Source: HGM13233 sp964478515 (GTDB lineage Bacteria; Bacillota; Clostridia; Oscillospirales; Ruminococcaceae). From it: a DNA stretch of 64,000 nucleotides. The stretch is from the NCBI GenBank assembly GCA_964478515.1, contig CAYZIL010000001.1:1-64000 (forward strand), in the 5' to 3' direction. The notes beneath the pieces are model-generated. The model did not search any database. It was not told where the DNA came from and saw nothing but the letters and a program-made list of their open reading frames with translations. Below, in pieces: positions 15,707-26,665 of this stretch (its first letter is position 1; each line of letters begins with the position of its first letter). The position numbers were made by a program, and so were the translations under genes.

Positions 15707-17017
15707 TTAGAGCTGGGTCAGTTTCTCGTCCTGCTCGGCATTGAAGTTGTAGTCCTTGCCGGGCAGTATCACGTTGGCAAGCACACCGATTACGGCGGCC
15801 ATGGCGATACCGCCGAAAGAGAGCGTCGCGCTGCCGACGTTGAAGGTGAGCGGGTAGGCGTTAAAGCCCAGGCCGCTGACGAATATCAGCGCCGCTATAA
15901 TGACGTTGCGGGACTTGGCGAAGTCGACCTTGTTCTCAACCACGTTGCGCACACCGATTGCGGAAATCATGCCGTAAAGTATGAACGACACGCCGCCGAT
16001 TATTGCGGTCGGGATGGTGCTGATAAAGTCGGAGAAGAGCGAGACGAAGGAGAGTATCACGGTCATTACCGCCGCAACCAGCATGACTTTGGGGTCGTAT
16101 ATGCGCGTCATTGCGACCACTCCGGTGTTCTCGCTGTAGGTGGTGTTGGCCGGGCCGCCGAGGAAGCCGGCCAGGGAGGTCGCAAGTCCGTCGCCGAGCA
16201 GCGTGCGGGTCAAGCCGGGGTCCTTAAGGTAGTTGCGTCCGCAAGTCGCGCTTATGGCGGCGACGTCGCCGATGTGCTCTATCATGGCCGCCAGCGCAAC
16301 CACCGCGAAGGTAATTATTGCGCCGATGTCGAATTTCGGGAACATGAAGCCGGGAACGTCGACGAACGTGGTAGCCTTTATGGCACCGAAGTCAACCCAG
16401 CCGGCGCCGCACAGCGTGCCGATTACCGCAACAAGATACGCGCCGCCGATGCCGATAAGTATCGGCACCAGTTTGGCCATGCCCTTGCCCCAAATGTTGC
16501 ACACGACCATTATGACAATCGTTATTATTGCGAGTATCCAGTTGCTGCTGGCCATTGAGACCGCCGTGGGCGCAAGTATCAAGCCGATGAGGATTATCAC
16601 CGGGCCGGTGACAATGGGCGGAAACAACCGCATGACCTTCTCGACGCCGAAAATTTTGAACAGCAGCGCGAGTATCACGTAGATTCCGCCGGCGCAAACG
16701 ACGCCGCCGAGCGCGTAGGGCAGCATTTCGGTGTTGGGCGAGCCGTCCTCAAGCAGCGGCGCCACAGTGCCAAACGCGGCCAAAAAGGCGAACGACGAGC
16801 CCAGGAAGATGGGAACCTTGTTTTTGGTTATAAGGTGAAATAATAAAGTTCCGACCCCGGCACAGAACAGTGTGGCTGAAACACTGAGACCTGTGAGGAT
16901 CGGAACAAGAATAGTGGCACCGAACATTGCGAAAACGTGCTGCAAACCTACAATCAACATTTTCCCGGTGCCCAGCTCTTTGAATCCGTTGCGGATTCCC
17001 GCGGAATTCTCGTTCAT
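15707..17017 (-). CDS. uraA: Uracil permease, NCS2 family
   Basis: The 436-residue membrane protein has about 14 hydrophobic segments and the nucleobase-cation symporter-2 fold. The signature in segment 8/10 reads MIEHIGDVAAIS and later GGPANTTYSENTGVVAMTR, close to UraA-type carriers, which have a TTYGEN equivalent, rather than xanthine carriers. It should import uracil with a proton. GGAGGT lies seven bases before the ATG. A 270-base leader with several hairpins precedes it and may regulate expression. A strong terminator follows. Xanthine/uracil specificity cannot be settled from sequence alone. Confidence 0.88.
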   Translation of the reverse strand: MNENSAGIRNGFKELGTGKMLIVGLQHVFAMFGATILVPILTGLSVSATLFCAGVGTLLFHLITKNKVPIFLGSSFAFLAAFGTVAPLLEDGSPNTEMLPYALGGVVCAGGIYVILALLFKIFGVEKVMRLFPPIVTGPVIILIGLILAPTAVSMASSNWILAIITIVIMVVCNIWGKGMAKLVPILIGIGGAYLVAVIGTLCGAGWVDFGAIKATTFVDVPGFMFPKFDIGAIITFAVVALAAMIEHIGDVAAISATCGRNYLKDPGLTRTLLGDGLATSLAGFLGGPANTTYSENTGVVAMTRIYDPKVMLVAAVMTVILSFVSLFSDFISTIPTAIIGGVSFILYGMISAIGVRNVVENKVDFAKSRNVIIAALIFVSGLGFNAYPLTFNVGSATLSFGGIAMAAVIGVLANVILPGKDYNFNAEQDEKLTQL

Positions 17018-17299
17018 TTGTGCTACCTCCGATTCTTGCTTCTCTTGCGGTTTCTTAGCGGCACGTCCAGGCGCGCTGCCGCTGATGGATAAAATTTTTT
17101 TGCCCGTTTTTGGGCAAAATTTTTTTGCCGGATTTCCGGCAAGTCAGGCGGCGAGCCGCCCCAAAAAAACGATTCGGTCCTTGCGGCAAACCCTTCAGCC
17201 GCATGTTCCTCTTGGCATTTTTTCCATTTTAATACGGCAGCGGCCTCTTGTCCATCATTTTTTTCAAAAAAACGAAGATTTGTGACTTTTGACAAATGG
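17018..17299 (-). promoter_or_regulatory. Long structured leader of uraA
   Basis: On the minus strand the leader can form a series of hairpins: GCGGC/GCCGC near 17190-17206, GGCGGC/GCCGCC at 17147-17160, TTGCCGG/CCGGCAA at 17126-17143, TTTTGCCC/GGGCAAAA at about 17099-17118, and AGCGGCA/TGCCGCT at 17057-17084. Two of these are separated by A7T4 tracts. This suggests attenuation, but no PyrR box or known purine/pyrimidine riboswitch core was recognised. A 90-codon frame (17023-17295) spans the same stretch and is probably not a gene. Confidence 0.35.
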
Positions 17300-17327
17300 T
17301 TTTTATCAGCGGCGTTAATTTAGTCAA
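17300..17327 (-). promoter_or_regulatory. Possible uraA promoter
   Basis: On the minus strand TTGACT (17327-17322) is followed after 16 bases by TAAAAA (17305-17300). The -10 is imperfect. Confidence 0.35.
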
Positions 17328-17358
17328 TTTGCACAGTATTGCTCCGCGCTGAACAGCG

Positions 17359-17392
17359 CAGCGGCGCTGCTTTTTAAAAAGCAGCGCCGCTG
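17359..17392. repeat. Perfect 34-base palindrome downstream of the zinc-ribbon gene
   Basis: CAGCGGCGCTGCTTTTT (17359-17375) is exactly mirrored by its complement at 17376-17392. The minus-strand gene at 17417 ends just upstream, so it probably forms the 3' hairpin of that transcript, although no T tail follows. A second small hairpin, GCGCTG/CAGCGC, lies next to it. Confidence 0.7.
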
Positions 17393-17416
17393 TGAGTTCG
17401 GTTGAATATTCTGTAC

Positions 17417-17869
17417 TTAAAAATCGGTAAGTACGCGGTATTTGCCGACAATGCCGAGCTCTTTGGCGCGGCACTTGAGCGCGTTGACAATGCCGATAAT
17501 GGTGAGCACAAAGATGATTATGCTGCAAACGGCAGTCACCAGCCAGCCCAGGAACGGCACAATGCTGCAAAGCGACGCGAGCAGCGCGAAAACTGTCAGG
17601 CAAAGCGCCTGGTTGGCGTGGAAGCGCACATACTTGCTGTCGGGCGCGGCTACCAGCGCGAGAATAACGAACACCAGGTTCAAGTAGCAAAGAGTGGTGA
17701 GCACTTTGTACTTCCTTTTTTCCTCGAGGTCGTATGTATCGACAAAGACAGGGCGCATAGGCTGCACGGGCACGGGGCCGGCTGCGTTTGCACCTATGGG
17801 CGTACCGCAGTTGGCACAAAAAACTGCGTTGTCGTCAAGCTGAGTGCCGCAATTGGGACAAAAAATCAT
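17417..17869 (-). CDS. Zinc-ribbon membrane protein
   Basis: The protein has 150 residues. The N-terminus holds two CxxC pairs, FCPNCGTQ and FCANCGTP (about residues 3-24), forming a zinc ribbon. A linker is followed by two or three hydrophobic segments (about 58-75 and 85-135) resembling the DUF4870-type fold, with a conserved VRFHANQALCL motif before the last helices. The zinc ribbon should face the cytosol. The function of this common Firmicutes family is not established. The start ATG follows a GGAGGAGC ribosome binding site. Confidence 0.8.
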   Translation of the reverse strand: MIFCPNCGTQLDDNAVFCANCGTPIGANAAGPVPVQPMRPVFVDTYDLEEKRKYKVLTTLCYLNLVFVILALVAAPDSKYVRFHANQALCLTVFALLASLCSIVPFLGWLVTAVCSIIIFVLTIIGIVNALKCRAKELGIVGKYRVLTDF

Positions 17870-17956
17870 AATAGCTCCTCCTACATTGTTTCTTTTATAA
17901 TAACATATATGTTTTCAATATTCCATATATTTTTCACTGTATTTCGACGCGCCGTG

Positions 17957-18544
17957 TCATCCTTTTCTCAGTAGCTCGTCGAGGTCAAGCGAAAACGCCG
18001 GCAAAAACTCGCGCACATACACGTCGACCTCCGGCAGCTCCATTTCGCGCAGCGCTGCCACGGTCGCATTTTTAGCGCTGACAAATTCGCAGTTGCCACA
18101 GCGCTCTTCCTCTATGCATTTGACCAGCGCGGAAAGCTTGTCGGCGGCCTTCAGCAGCTTTTTTTCCTCGGCGCTGAGCGCCGCGGCGGTAAACACGCCC
18201 TTTATTTCCTGCGCCTCGGCAGCCGGCAGAGTTGCCAGCAGCCGCTCAGACGCGGTGTTCTCAAGCTGCTTGTAGGCCGCGCGCAGCGTCTCGTTGTCGT
18301 ACTTTACCGGAGTGGGCATGTCGCCGGTAATTATCTCGCTGCTGTCGTGGTACAGCGCCGCCGCCGCGAGTGTATCCGGCCGCACCTGCTTGCCAAAGCG
18401 GGCGACAGCAATAATGGCCAGCAGGTGCGCTGTCATTGCCGTGTCGGCGCTGTGTTCAGCCAGCGACTCGGCACGCGCGTTGCGCATTAGTCCCCAGCGG
18501 CAGATATATTTCATTCGGCTCATCAAGGCGCTGAAAGTATACAA
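17957..18544 (-). CDS. yfbR: HD-domain 5'-deoxynucleotidase, YfbR type
   Basis: The 195-residue protein matches YfbR: after the start it reads SRMKYICRWGLMRNARAESLAEHS, which aligns with the N-terminus of the E. coli enzyme. Metal-binding HD residues are in AEHS (H about 31) and YHDSSE (HD about 66-67), and a downstream AADKLSALVKC holds the last Asp. YfbR dephosphorylates deoxynucleoside 5'-monophosphates. The start is the TTG at 18544 by alignment with YfbR; its ribosome binding site is weak, so the exact start is uncertain. Confidence 0.85.
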   Translation of the reverse strand: MYTFSALMSRMKYICRWGLMRNARAESLAEHSADTAMTAHLLAIIAVARFGKQVRPDTLAAAALYHDSSEIITGDMPTPVKYDNETLRAAYKQLENTASERLLATLPAAEAQEIKGVFTAAALSAEEKKLLKAADKLSALVKCIEEERCGNCEFVSAKNATVAALREMELPEVDVYVREFLPAFSLDLDELLRKG

Positions 18545-18672
18545 AGCAAGCCCGCTTTCCCCGCCGGCAGCGGCGGTGCGTTTTGCTTAATTATATCACT
18601 TTGCGCTCGCCGCGCCAACTGCGCCGCACATGCACGGGTAGTTTGCCCGTCGCAATGGCCGTGTTGTTTTTC

Positions 18673-20493
18673 TCACTGTCCCGGCGGCGTTGCGCCGTCC
18701 GGCGGGGTAAACCCCACCTGCGGCTGGGTCTGGGCGTCTGGCAGCTGTCCCTGCCCGGCCGCCTGAGCCGCGCTGTCACCGTTTTCACCGCCGGCTGCAG
18801 TTCCCTGCATTTCCGCGTTCATAGTTCCCATGGCGCTTATATCGACCGCCGCGGCGTCAATAAACGCCGAACTGTCGGCGCTCTGTTTGTCGCTTGTCGC
18901 GGGAATTGTGCCGTCAAGTTGGCCGCTGACGCTCTCGGCGCGCAACAGGCAAAACTCCTTTAATTCCTGCACGCCGGCCGTAAACTCCGCGTAGGTACAA
19001 AACGCAGTCGGGTCCTTTTCGACGTATGGCGCAATCAGCTCTAAGGTACTATCTATCGTCTGCTCAAAAGTGCCGCTGTCGAAATAATCGCTGAGAAACT
19101 CGGCAAAATACTCGTGGTAGAGCTCAAGATACTCCTCGTCCGCAAAAAGACTGCCCACGAGCGGCCGCGAGGAATTGTCTGCTCCCGCTACCGGCGTGTC
19201 TATGGGGTAATTTACATACTCGCTCGCGTCGCCGCCGCTGAATGTGCCGAAGGCGAGATTGTAATCCCAGGCAATCATCGACAGCACGCCGTCCTCTTCG
19301 TACAGGTAATAGTTGTGCACCATCGTGCCGGTGTAGCTGTCAAAATTAACCGAAAAGTTGTGCACCACAAAATATTTCAGCACTTCCTCAATATCTACAA
19401 CCTCGTCAAGATCGGTTCCCTCGTTCAGCTGTTTTATTGAGGCTATTAGCCTGTCGCGGTTGGCGTCGGTTATATCTGTTTTGGCGTTGTCGAAAATGTC
19501 GGCGTAGCTGTCGTAGTCGTCGTCGGTGTATACCAGCGCGACGGCGTCGCTGCTCATGCCGCCCATATTCTGCGCGTTGCCGCCGTCAGCCGCCTGCGGT
19601 GCATTGTCCGCGCCGCTCATATCGGGCGGCGCCGTATCTGCTTGCGCTGCGGCGTCGCTCATGTCGGGCGGCGTCATCTGTGACTGCTGCGCTGCGGCGT
19701 CGCTCATGTCGGGCGGCGTCATCTGTGACTGCTGCGCTGCGGCGTCGCTCATGTCGGGCGGCGTCATCTGTGACTGCTGCGCTGCGTCCGTGTCGGGCTG
19801 CGCCGCAAAATCTCCGGCGTCTTCCATGTTGAAGTCGGCGCCGTTGCCGCGCCCGCCGCCCATTTCGGCACTGTCTGGCTTGTACAGTTCGCCGTCGGCA
19901 TATTCGCCGCAGACGCGCTCAATAAACGAGTCCTCCACCGCCTCGACCGCCAGATACAGGCCGAAATCCTCTCCGTTTACACTCACCCAAATAAAGCTGC
20001 ACAGCGGCGAGTCGGCGCCTATATAGTTCATCATCTGATAAACCAGGTAGTCCTTCATGTAGGTGTTGTCCTGAATGATGTTATTGAGCACCAGTTTGTC
20101 AAGACCGTCGCAGTTCATGCCGTCCTGGTAGTGGTCGAATTCTATCTTAAAGCTGTAGCGCTCACTGTTATACTGCGCAACACTCGACAGCGAGGTGTTG
20201 CCTTTGGCGCGAATTGCGACGTTGCTGTAGACGGTGCCGTCTATGTCAACGTCGCAGGCGGTGTATTCCTCGCTCGTAGCCGTTTGCAAAAAGCTCTGCC
20301 ACTCGTCCTCATCCATGCGGATGTCAATAGTGTGCACCACACTCGTATCAAAAAGAGTGCTCTCGTACTCCATAGTTACTCTGTCGTCGGCGGTCAGCCC
20401 CAGCGCCTCACCGTTCATAAACAGCGCGGTTATCAGCAGCGCCGCCGCCAGCACCACACAGCATATTTTATCAATATTCCGATTTTTGATCAT
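18673..20493 (-). CDS. CotH-family kinase-like secreted protein
   Basis: The protein has 606 residues. The ATG at 20493 is four bases after the stop of the upstream gene; a longer in-frame extension would overlap that gene. Residues 1-30 are a signal peptide or membrane anchor. The CotH domain begins near residue 35 and shows VVHTIDIRMDEDEW, IRAKGNTS, KIEFDHY, LNN-type motif VLNNIIQDNTYMKDYL and a catalytic-type WDYNLAFG. CotH proteins are atypical kinases acting on coat or surface proteins. A Gln/Met/Pro/Asp-rich linker with 15-residue repeats interrupts the domain at about 240-310. The C-terminus is low-complexity and ends in PPDGATPPGQ. It forms an operon with DUF4956 and VTC genes. Confidence 0.85.
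   Translation of the reverse strand: MIKNRNIDKICCVVLAAALLITALFMNGEALGLTADDRVTMEYESTLFDTSVVHTIDIRMDEDEWQSFLQTATSEEYTACDVDIDGTVYSNVAIRAKGNTSLSSVAQYNSERYSFKIEFDHYQDGMNCDGLDKLVLNNIIQDNTYMKDYLVYQMMNYIGADSPLCSFIWVSVNGEDFGLYLAVEAVEDSFIERVCGEYADGELYKPDSAEMGGGRGNGADFNMEDAGDFAAQPDTDAAQQSQMTPPDMSDAAAQQSQMTPPDMSDAAAQQSQMTPPDMSDAAAQADTAPPDMSGADNAPQAADGGNAQNMGGMSSDAVALVYTDDDYDSYADIFDNAKTDITDANRDRLIASIKQLNEGTDLDEVVDIEEVLKYFVVHNFSVNFDSYTGTMVHNYYLYEEDGVLSMIAWDYNLAFGTFSGGDASEYVNYPIDTPVAGADNSSRPLVGSLFADEEYLELYHEYFAEFLSDYFDSGTFEQTIDSTLELIAPYVEKDPTAFCTYAEFTAGVQELKEFCLLRAESVSGQLDGTIPATSDKQSADSSAFIDAAAVDISAMGTMNAEMQGTAAGGENGDSAAQAAGQGQLPDAQTQPQVGFTPPDGATPPGQ
19646..19780 (-). repeat. Three identical 45-bp tandem repeats in the cotH-like gene
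   Basis: Units at 19646-19690, 19691-19735 and 19736-19780 appear base-for-base identical and encode QQSQMTPPDMSDAAA three times; a diverged fourth copy (APPDMSG) follows in the protein. Such identity implies recent expansion and probable copy-number variation between strains. Confidence 0.85.
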
Positions 20494-20497
20494 ACCG

Positions 20498-21169
20498 TCA
20501 GCCCATGTAGTCGCCGCTGTAGCTGACCAGCACGGCGCTGCTGACGCCCTCCAGTTCCGAGAGCGCATTGACAAACGAGGTGTCGGAGTCGCGCAGTCTC
20601 ACCTCGTAGCTGGTCTCTATACTGCCGGCGGCAACGGTCTTGCTCTTGACGACCTTCTTTTTCACGCTCTTGCCCAGCAGTTCGTCGGCGGCGCGCTCGC
20701 CCTCGGTCGTGGCGCAGCGCAGTACGGCGATGTAAGGGTCGTCGTGTGACTTGCGGTTTACAAATACCAGCAGAATAACTCCAATCAGCACCGAGCCGAA
20801 CATTGCCAGCGGAATCATTCCCGCCGCCAGCACTATTCCGGCAGCAATGCTCCAAAACAAAAAGGCAATGTCGAGCGGTTCCTTAATGGCGGTGCGAAAA
20901 CGAACTATAGACAACGCGCCGACCATACCCAGCGACAGCACTACGTTGCTTGTAACCGCCAGTATTACCAAGGTGGTTATCATCGTCAACGCCACGAGCG
21001 TCACACCGAAGCCGGAGGAATACATTACCCCGGAGTACGTTTTTTTGTATATGAAAAAAATGAACAGTCCCAGCGCGAAGGCCAGCGCCATTGCTATGAC
21101 CATGTCCAATATTGACACGCTGGTTATATTCTCAAGAAAACTCGATTTGAAAATATCACTGAAAGTCAT
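20498..21169 (-). CDS. DUF4956 membrane protein
   Basis: The protein has 223 residues with four hydrophobic segments in the first 130 residues and a soluble C-terminal domain of about 90. The conserved SLGMVGALSIVRFRTAIKE block after the third segment identifies DUF4956. The soluble tail (TTEGERAADELL, ETSYEVRLRDSD) is ACT-like in appearance. The family commonly neighbours VTC-domain polyphosphate polymerases and CotH kinases, as here, and may help position or control them at the membrane. Its biochemical role is unknown. Confidence 0.85.
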   Translation of the reverse strand: MTFSDIFKSSFLENITSVSILDMVIAMALAFALGLFIFFIYKKTYSGVMYSSGFGVTLVALTMITTLVILAVTSNVVLSLGMVGALSIVRFRTAIKEPLDIAFLFWSIAAGIVLAAGMIPLAMFGSVLIGVILLVFVNRKSHDDPYIAVLRCATTEGERAADELLGKSVKKKVVKSKTVAAGSIETSYEVRLRDSDTSFVNALSELEGVSSAVLVSYSGDYMG

Positions 21170-21184
21170 TTAGTGCACTCCTTT

Positions 21185-21859
21185 TCAGCCGTAAATTCGG
21201 CAAGCAGCATATTTGGAAAAAGCACAGGCCGGCCGGTCGCCTATTTGTACCAACTCGGTGATGAAGTCGGGCAAAAACTCGTCGTACTTCACCTCCAGCA
21301 GCACGCTCGGGCCGGGAACCGCAACAGTCGGCAACGCAGCACTGAAAAAATCCGCCCCGGTAATACCGGTGCGCACGTCGCGGTCAAGCGTAACTCGCAC
21401 ATTGCCGCCCGCAAACACAAACGGTTCGCGCGCGTACTCCACAATCGTCTTTGGCCTAAGCATGTGCGTCGCGCTCTTGACACAAAATTCGCTGAGCAGT
21501 GCGTCGCCGGCAAACAGCAGTGATTTCGTATCCCCCGCGAGCAACGCCCGCGCTTGCGCGGTGCTCAAGCAAGTTTGCAGCTTGGCGCAAAGGCAGTTTC
21601 GCTTCAACTTTTTTTCCAAAAATATCAGCGAGGTGTCGCCGTTGTAGCAGCGCAGCCGGAATTTTTCCCGCTCGTTGACTCCGTCCAGTTTTTGATAGAG
21701 CGCGCGGTCGCGGTAGTCGTCAAAATACAAACTGCGGATATGGTATTCGCCGTTTGCGTCAACGTGTTCGTCGCGCGCAAGCGTCGCCGCCAACCGCGCG
21801 CGCAGCGCCAGGTAATCGCCCATATTCAACCAGTGTTTGAACTCATGCCGGTATTTCAG
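21185..21859 (-). CDS. VTC-domain polyphosphate polymerase-like protein with unclear start
   Basis: The protein has about 224 residues. The VTC tunnel fold is recognisable from YRHEFKHWLN, EYHIRSLYFDD, EKFRLRCYN, LEKKLKR, VEYAREPFV and VLLEVKYDEFLP. In yeast Vtc4 these basic and acidic residues bind ATP, polyphosphate and metal. The family motif KYRHEFKHWL is encoded upstream of the first conventional start (TTG at 21829), yet the frame upstream has no ATG, GTG or TTG before a stop. CTG at 21859 is proposed as the start. A frameshift is the alternative, since an ATG at 21870 lies in another frame. It is first in an operon with DUF4956 and CotH-like genes. Confidence 0.75.
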   Translation of the reverse strand: MKYRHEFKHWLNMGDYLALRARLAATLARDEHVDANGEYHIRSLYFDDYRDRALYQKLDGVNEREKFRLRCYNGDTSLIFLEKKLKRNCLCAKLQTCLSTAQARALLAGDTKSLLFAGDALLSEFCVKSATHMLRPKTIVEYAREPFVFAGGNVRVTLDRDVRTGITGADFFSAALPTVAVPGPSVLLEVKYDEFLPDFITELVQIGDRPACAFSKYAACRIYG

Positions 21860-21964
21860 TTCCGTGTCATCGCCCCCGTTTCCTGCGCAAGCTTACCACC
21901 CGGCGCTGAAAAAAAGCTTAAACTCCCCGCAAAAAATGTCGCGCACTGTCTTGCGCTTGAGCGC

Positions 21965-21995
21965 AAAAAAAGAACAGAGCCCGCAGGCTCTGTTC
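21965..21995 (-). terminator. Terminator after the GGGtGRT gene
   Basis: On the minus strand GAACAGAGCC (21995-21986) pairs with GGCTCTGTTC (21981-21972) and is followed by seven T. Confidence 0.9.
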
Positions 21996-22011
21996 CGAAA
22001 TGCGTTTATGC

Positions 22012-23010
22012 TTATTTGCAGGCCTCGGCGACCGCGACGGCGCAAGCGACTGTAGCGCCGACCATCGGGTTGTTGCCCATGCCCATAAAGCCCATCATCT
22101 CGACGTGCGCCGGCACAGAGGAGCTGCCGGCAAACTGAGCGTCGCCGTGCATGCGGCCCATGGAGTCGGTCAGTCCGTAACTCGCGGGACCCGCGGCGAC
22201 GTTGTCGGGGTGCAGCGTGCGGCCGGTGCCGCCGCCGGAGGCGACGGAGAAATAGCGCACGCCGTTTTCGGTCGCCCACTTTTTGTAGGTGCCGGCGACC
22301 AGGTGCTGGAAGCGGGTGGGGTTGGTGGAGTTGCCGGTAATGGAAACGTCGACCTTCTCCATCTTCATTATTGCGACGCCCTCAAGCACATCGTTGGTGC
22401 CGTAGCAGCGCACCGCGGCGCGCTCGCCGTCAGAGAACGGGACTTCACGCACAATTTTAATCTCGCCGGTTTTGAAATCATAGTCGGTCTCGACATAGGT
22501 AAAGCCGTTGATGCGGGAAATAATATACGCGGCGTCCTTGCCCAAACCGTTGAGAATTACGCGCAGCGGTTTTTTGCGGGCCTTGTTGGCGTTGCGGGCA
22601 ATGCCGATTGCGCCCTCGGCGGCCGCGAAAGACTCGTGTCCTGCCAAAAAGCAGAAGCAGTCGGTTTCCTCGCGCAGCAGCATGGCTCCCAGGTTGCCGT
22701 GGCCGAGGCCGACGTGGCGCTGGTCGGCAACCGAGCCGGGAATACAGAAAGCCTCAAGGCCCTCGCCGATAATCTCGGCGGCCTTTGACGCCGACTTGAC
22801 GTTTTCTTTAATTGCCAGCGCGCAGCCCAGCGTGTAGGCCCACACGGCGTTGTCGAACGCTATGGGCTGCACGCCCTTGACAATAGCGTCGACGTCTATG
22901 CCCTTGGACTGGCACAGCTGCTGTGCCGCTTCAAGCGACTCCATATTTTTGCTTTTCAGGAACGCGTTGAGCTTGTCCATGCGGCGCTCTTGTCCTTCGA
23001 ATTTAACCAT
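22012..23010 (-). CDS. GGGtGRT family protein
   Basis: The protein has 332 residues and carries the naming motif as SGGGTGRTLHPDN (about residues 255-267), followed by the conserved blocks GPASYGLTDSMGRMHGDAQF and GFMGMGNNPMVGATVA. This family of unknown function is nearly always encoded beside a NifU/IscU-like scaffold protein, as here, 13 bases downstream. No signal peptide or membrane helix is present. The many Gly-rich conserved loops suggest cofactor or nucleotide binding, but no activity is established. Start ATG follows GAGGAATGCG-type ribosome binding site. Confidence 0.85.
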   Translation of the reverse strand: MVKFEGQERRMDKLNAFLKSKNMESLEAAQQLCQSKGIDVDAIVKGVQPIAFDNAVWAYTLGCALAIKENVKSASKAAEIIGEGLEAFCIPGSVADQRHVGLGHGNLGAMLLREETDCFCFLAGHESFAAAEGAIGIARNANKARKKPLRVILNGLGKDAAYIISRINGFTYVETDYDFKTGEIKIVREVPFSDGERAAVRCYGTNDVLEGVAIMKMEKVDVSITGNSTNPTRFQHLVAGTYKKWATENGVRYFSVASGGGTGRTLHPDNVAAGPASYGLTDSMGRMHGDAQFAGSSSVPAHVEMMGFMGMGNNPMVGATVACAVAVAEACK

Positions 23011-23023
23011 TTCGCATTCCTCC

Positions 23024-23716
23024 TTATTCTTCTCTCGGGTCGATGTACTTGGCGGCGCCCTCGTACCGGCCGTAAGTACCGACGTTCTTTTTGAAAGCCT
23101 CGTCCGGGCTCATGCCGCGGCGGATGTCCTCGAACATCTTGCCGGCACGGCAGAACTTGTAGCCGATGACCTCGCCGTTATCGTCAAGCGCCGTTGACAG
23201 CACGTAGCCTTCTGCCATCTCCAAGTAGCGCACGCCCTTGGCGCCGGTGCTGAACATGGTGCCGACTTGCGAGCGCAGGCCCTTGCCCAAATCCTCAAGC
23301 GAGGCACCCACGGGCAGTCCGTCGTCGGAAAATGCGGTCTGGCTGCGGCCGTAGACTATCTGCAAAAACAGCTCGCGCATGGCGACATTGATGGCGTCGC
23401 AGACAAGGTCGGTATTCAGCGCCTCAAGCAGCGTCTTGCCGGGCAATATCTCGGCGGCCATGGCGGCAGAGTGGGTCATGCCGGAGCAGCCGATAGTTTC
23501 TACCAGCGCCTCTTGAATGATACCCTCTTTGATATTCAGCGTCAGCTTGCAGGTGCCCTGCTCGGGCGCGCAGCAGCCGCAGCCGTGCGTCAGACCGGAA
23601 ATATCACTGATTTGATAGGCCTTTACCCATTTTCCCTCTTCCGGGATAGGCGCCGGCCCGTGGTGCGGTCCCTTGGTAACAGGACACATGCGCTCCACTT
23701 CGTTAGAGTAATTCAT
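23024..23716 (-). CDS. NifU/IscU-like iron-sulfur cluster scaffold protein
   Basis: The protein has 230 residues. Cysteines seen include GCGCCAPEQGTC (about residues 45-56) and IGCSGMTHS (about 75-83), the latter corresponding to the GCG/S cluster-binding region of IscU-like proteins. A third conserved Cys lies near the C-terminus (YKFCRAGK). The family is longer than IscU and is paired with GGGtGRT proteins. It probably carries or transfers an Fe-S cluster to a partner. AAAGGAGAAACAT precedes the ATG and a near-perfect promoter lies upstream, so it leads the two-gene operon. Confidence 0.82.
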   Translation of the reverse strand: MNYSNEVERMCPVTKGPHHGPAPIPEEGKWVKAYQISDISGLTHGCGCCAPEQGTCKLTLNIKEGIIQEALVETIGCSGMTHSAAMAAEILPGKTLLEALNTDLVCDAINVAMRELFLQIVYGRSQTAFSDDGLPVGASLEDLGKGLRSQVGTMFSTGAKGVRYLEMAEGYVLSTALDDNGEVIGYKFCRAGKMFEDIRRGMSPDEAFKKNVGTYGRYEGAAKYIDPREE

Positions 23717-23745
23717 ATGTTTCTCCTTTCGTTATGTGCATAACA

Positions 23746-23774
23746 AGTATAAATGCCGCGCCGTTTGTTTTCAA
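23746..23774 (-). promoter_or_regulatory. Promoter of the NifU-like/GGGtGRT operon
   Basis: On the minus strand TTGAAA (23774-23769) is followed after 17 bases by TATACT (23751-23746), about 30 bases before the start codon. Confidence 0.75.
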
Positions 23775-23805
23775 GTGCCACAGCATAAATTTACAATATC
23801 TTCGT

Positions 23806-23834
23806 TTGACAAAGTATATATGCGATTGTAGAAT
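23806..23834 (+). promoter_or_regulatory. secA promoter
   Basis: TTGACA (23806-23811), 17-base spacer, TAGAAT (23829-23834). This gives a leader of about 60 bases. Confidence 0.75.
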
Positions 23835-23902
23835 TAAATCGTTATGTAATATACAATCCATATGCTAAAACCACTAACAATGAACGGAAGTAACTTAACA
23901 CT

Positions 23903-26641
<2,739 letters not shown>

Positions 26642-26665
26642 CGGTTTTTATCTATTTTTCAAAAT

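Noticed and set aside
17023..17295. 90-codon minus-strand frame before uraA
   Set aside because: It spans strong hairpins and A/T tracts, has no ribosome binding site and no recognisable product.
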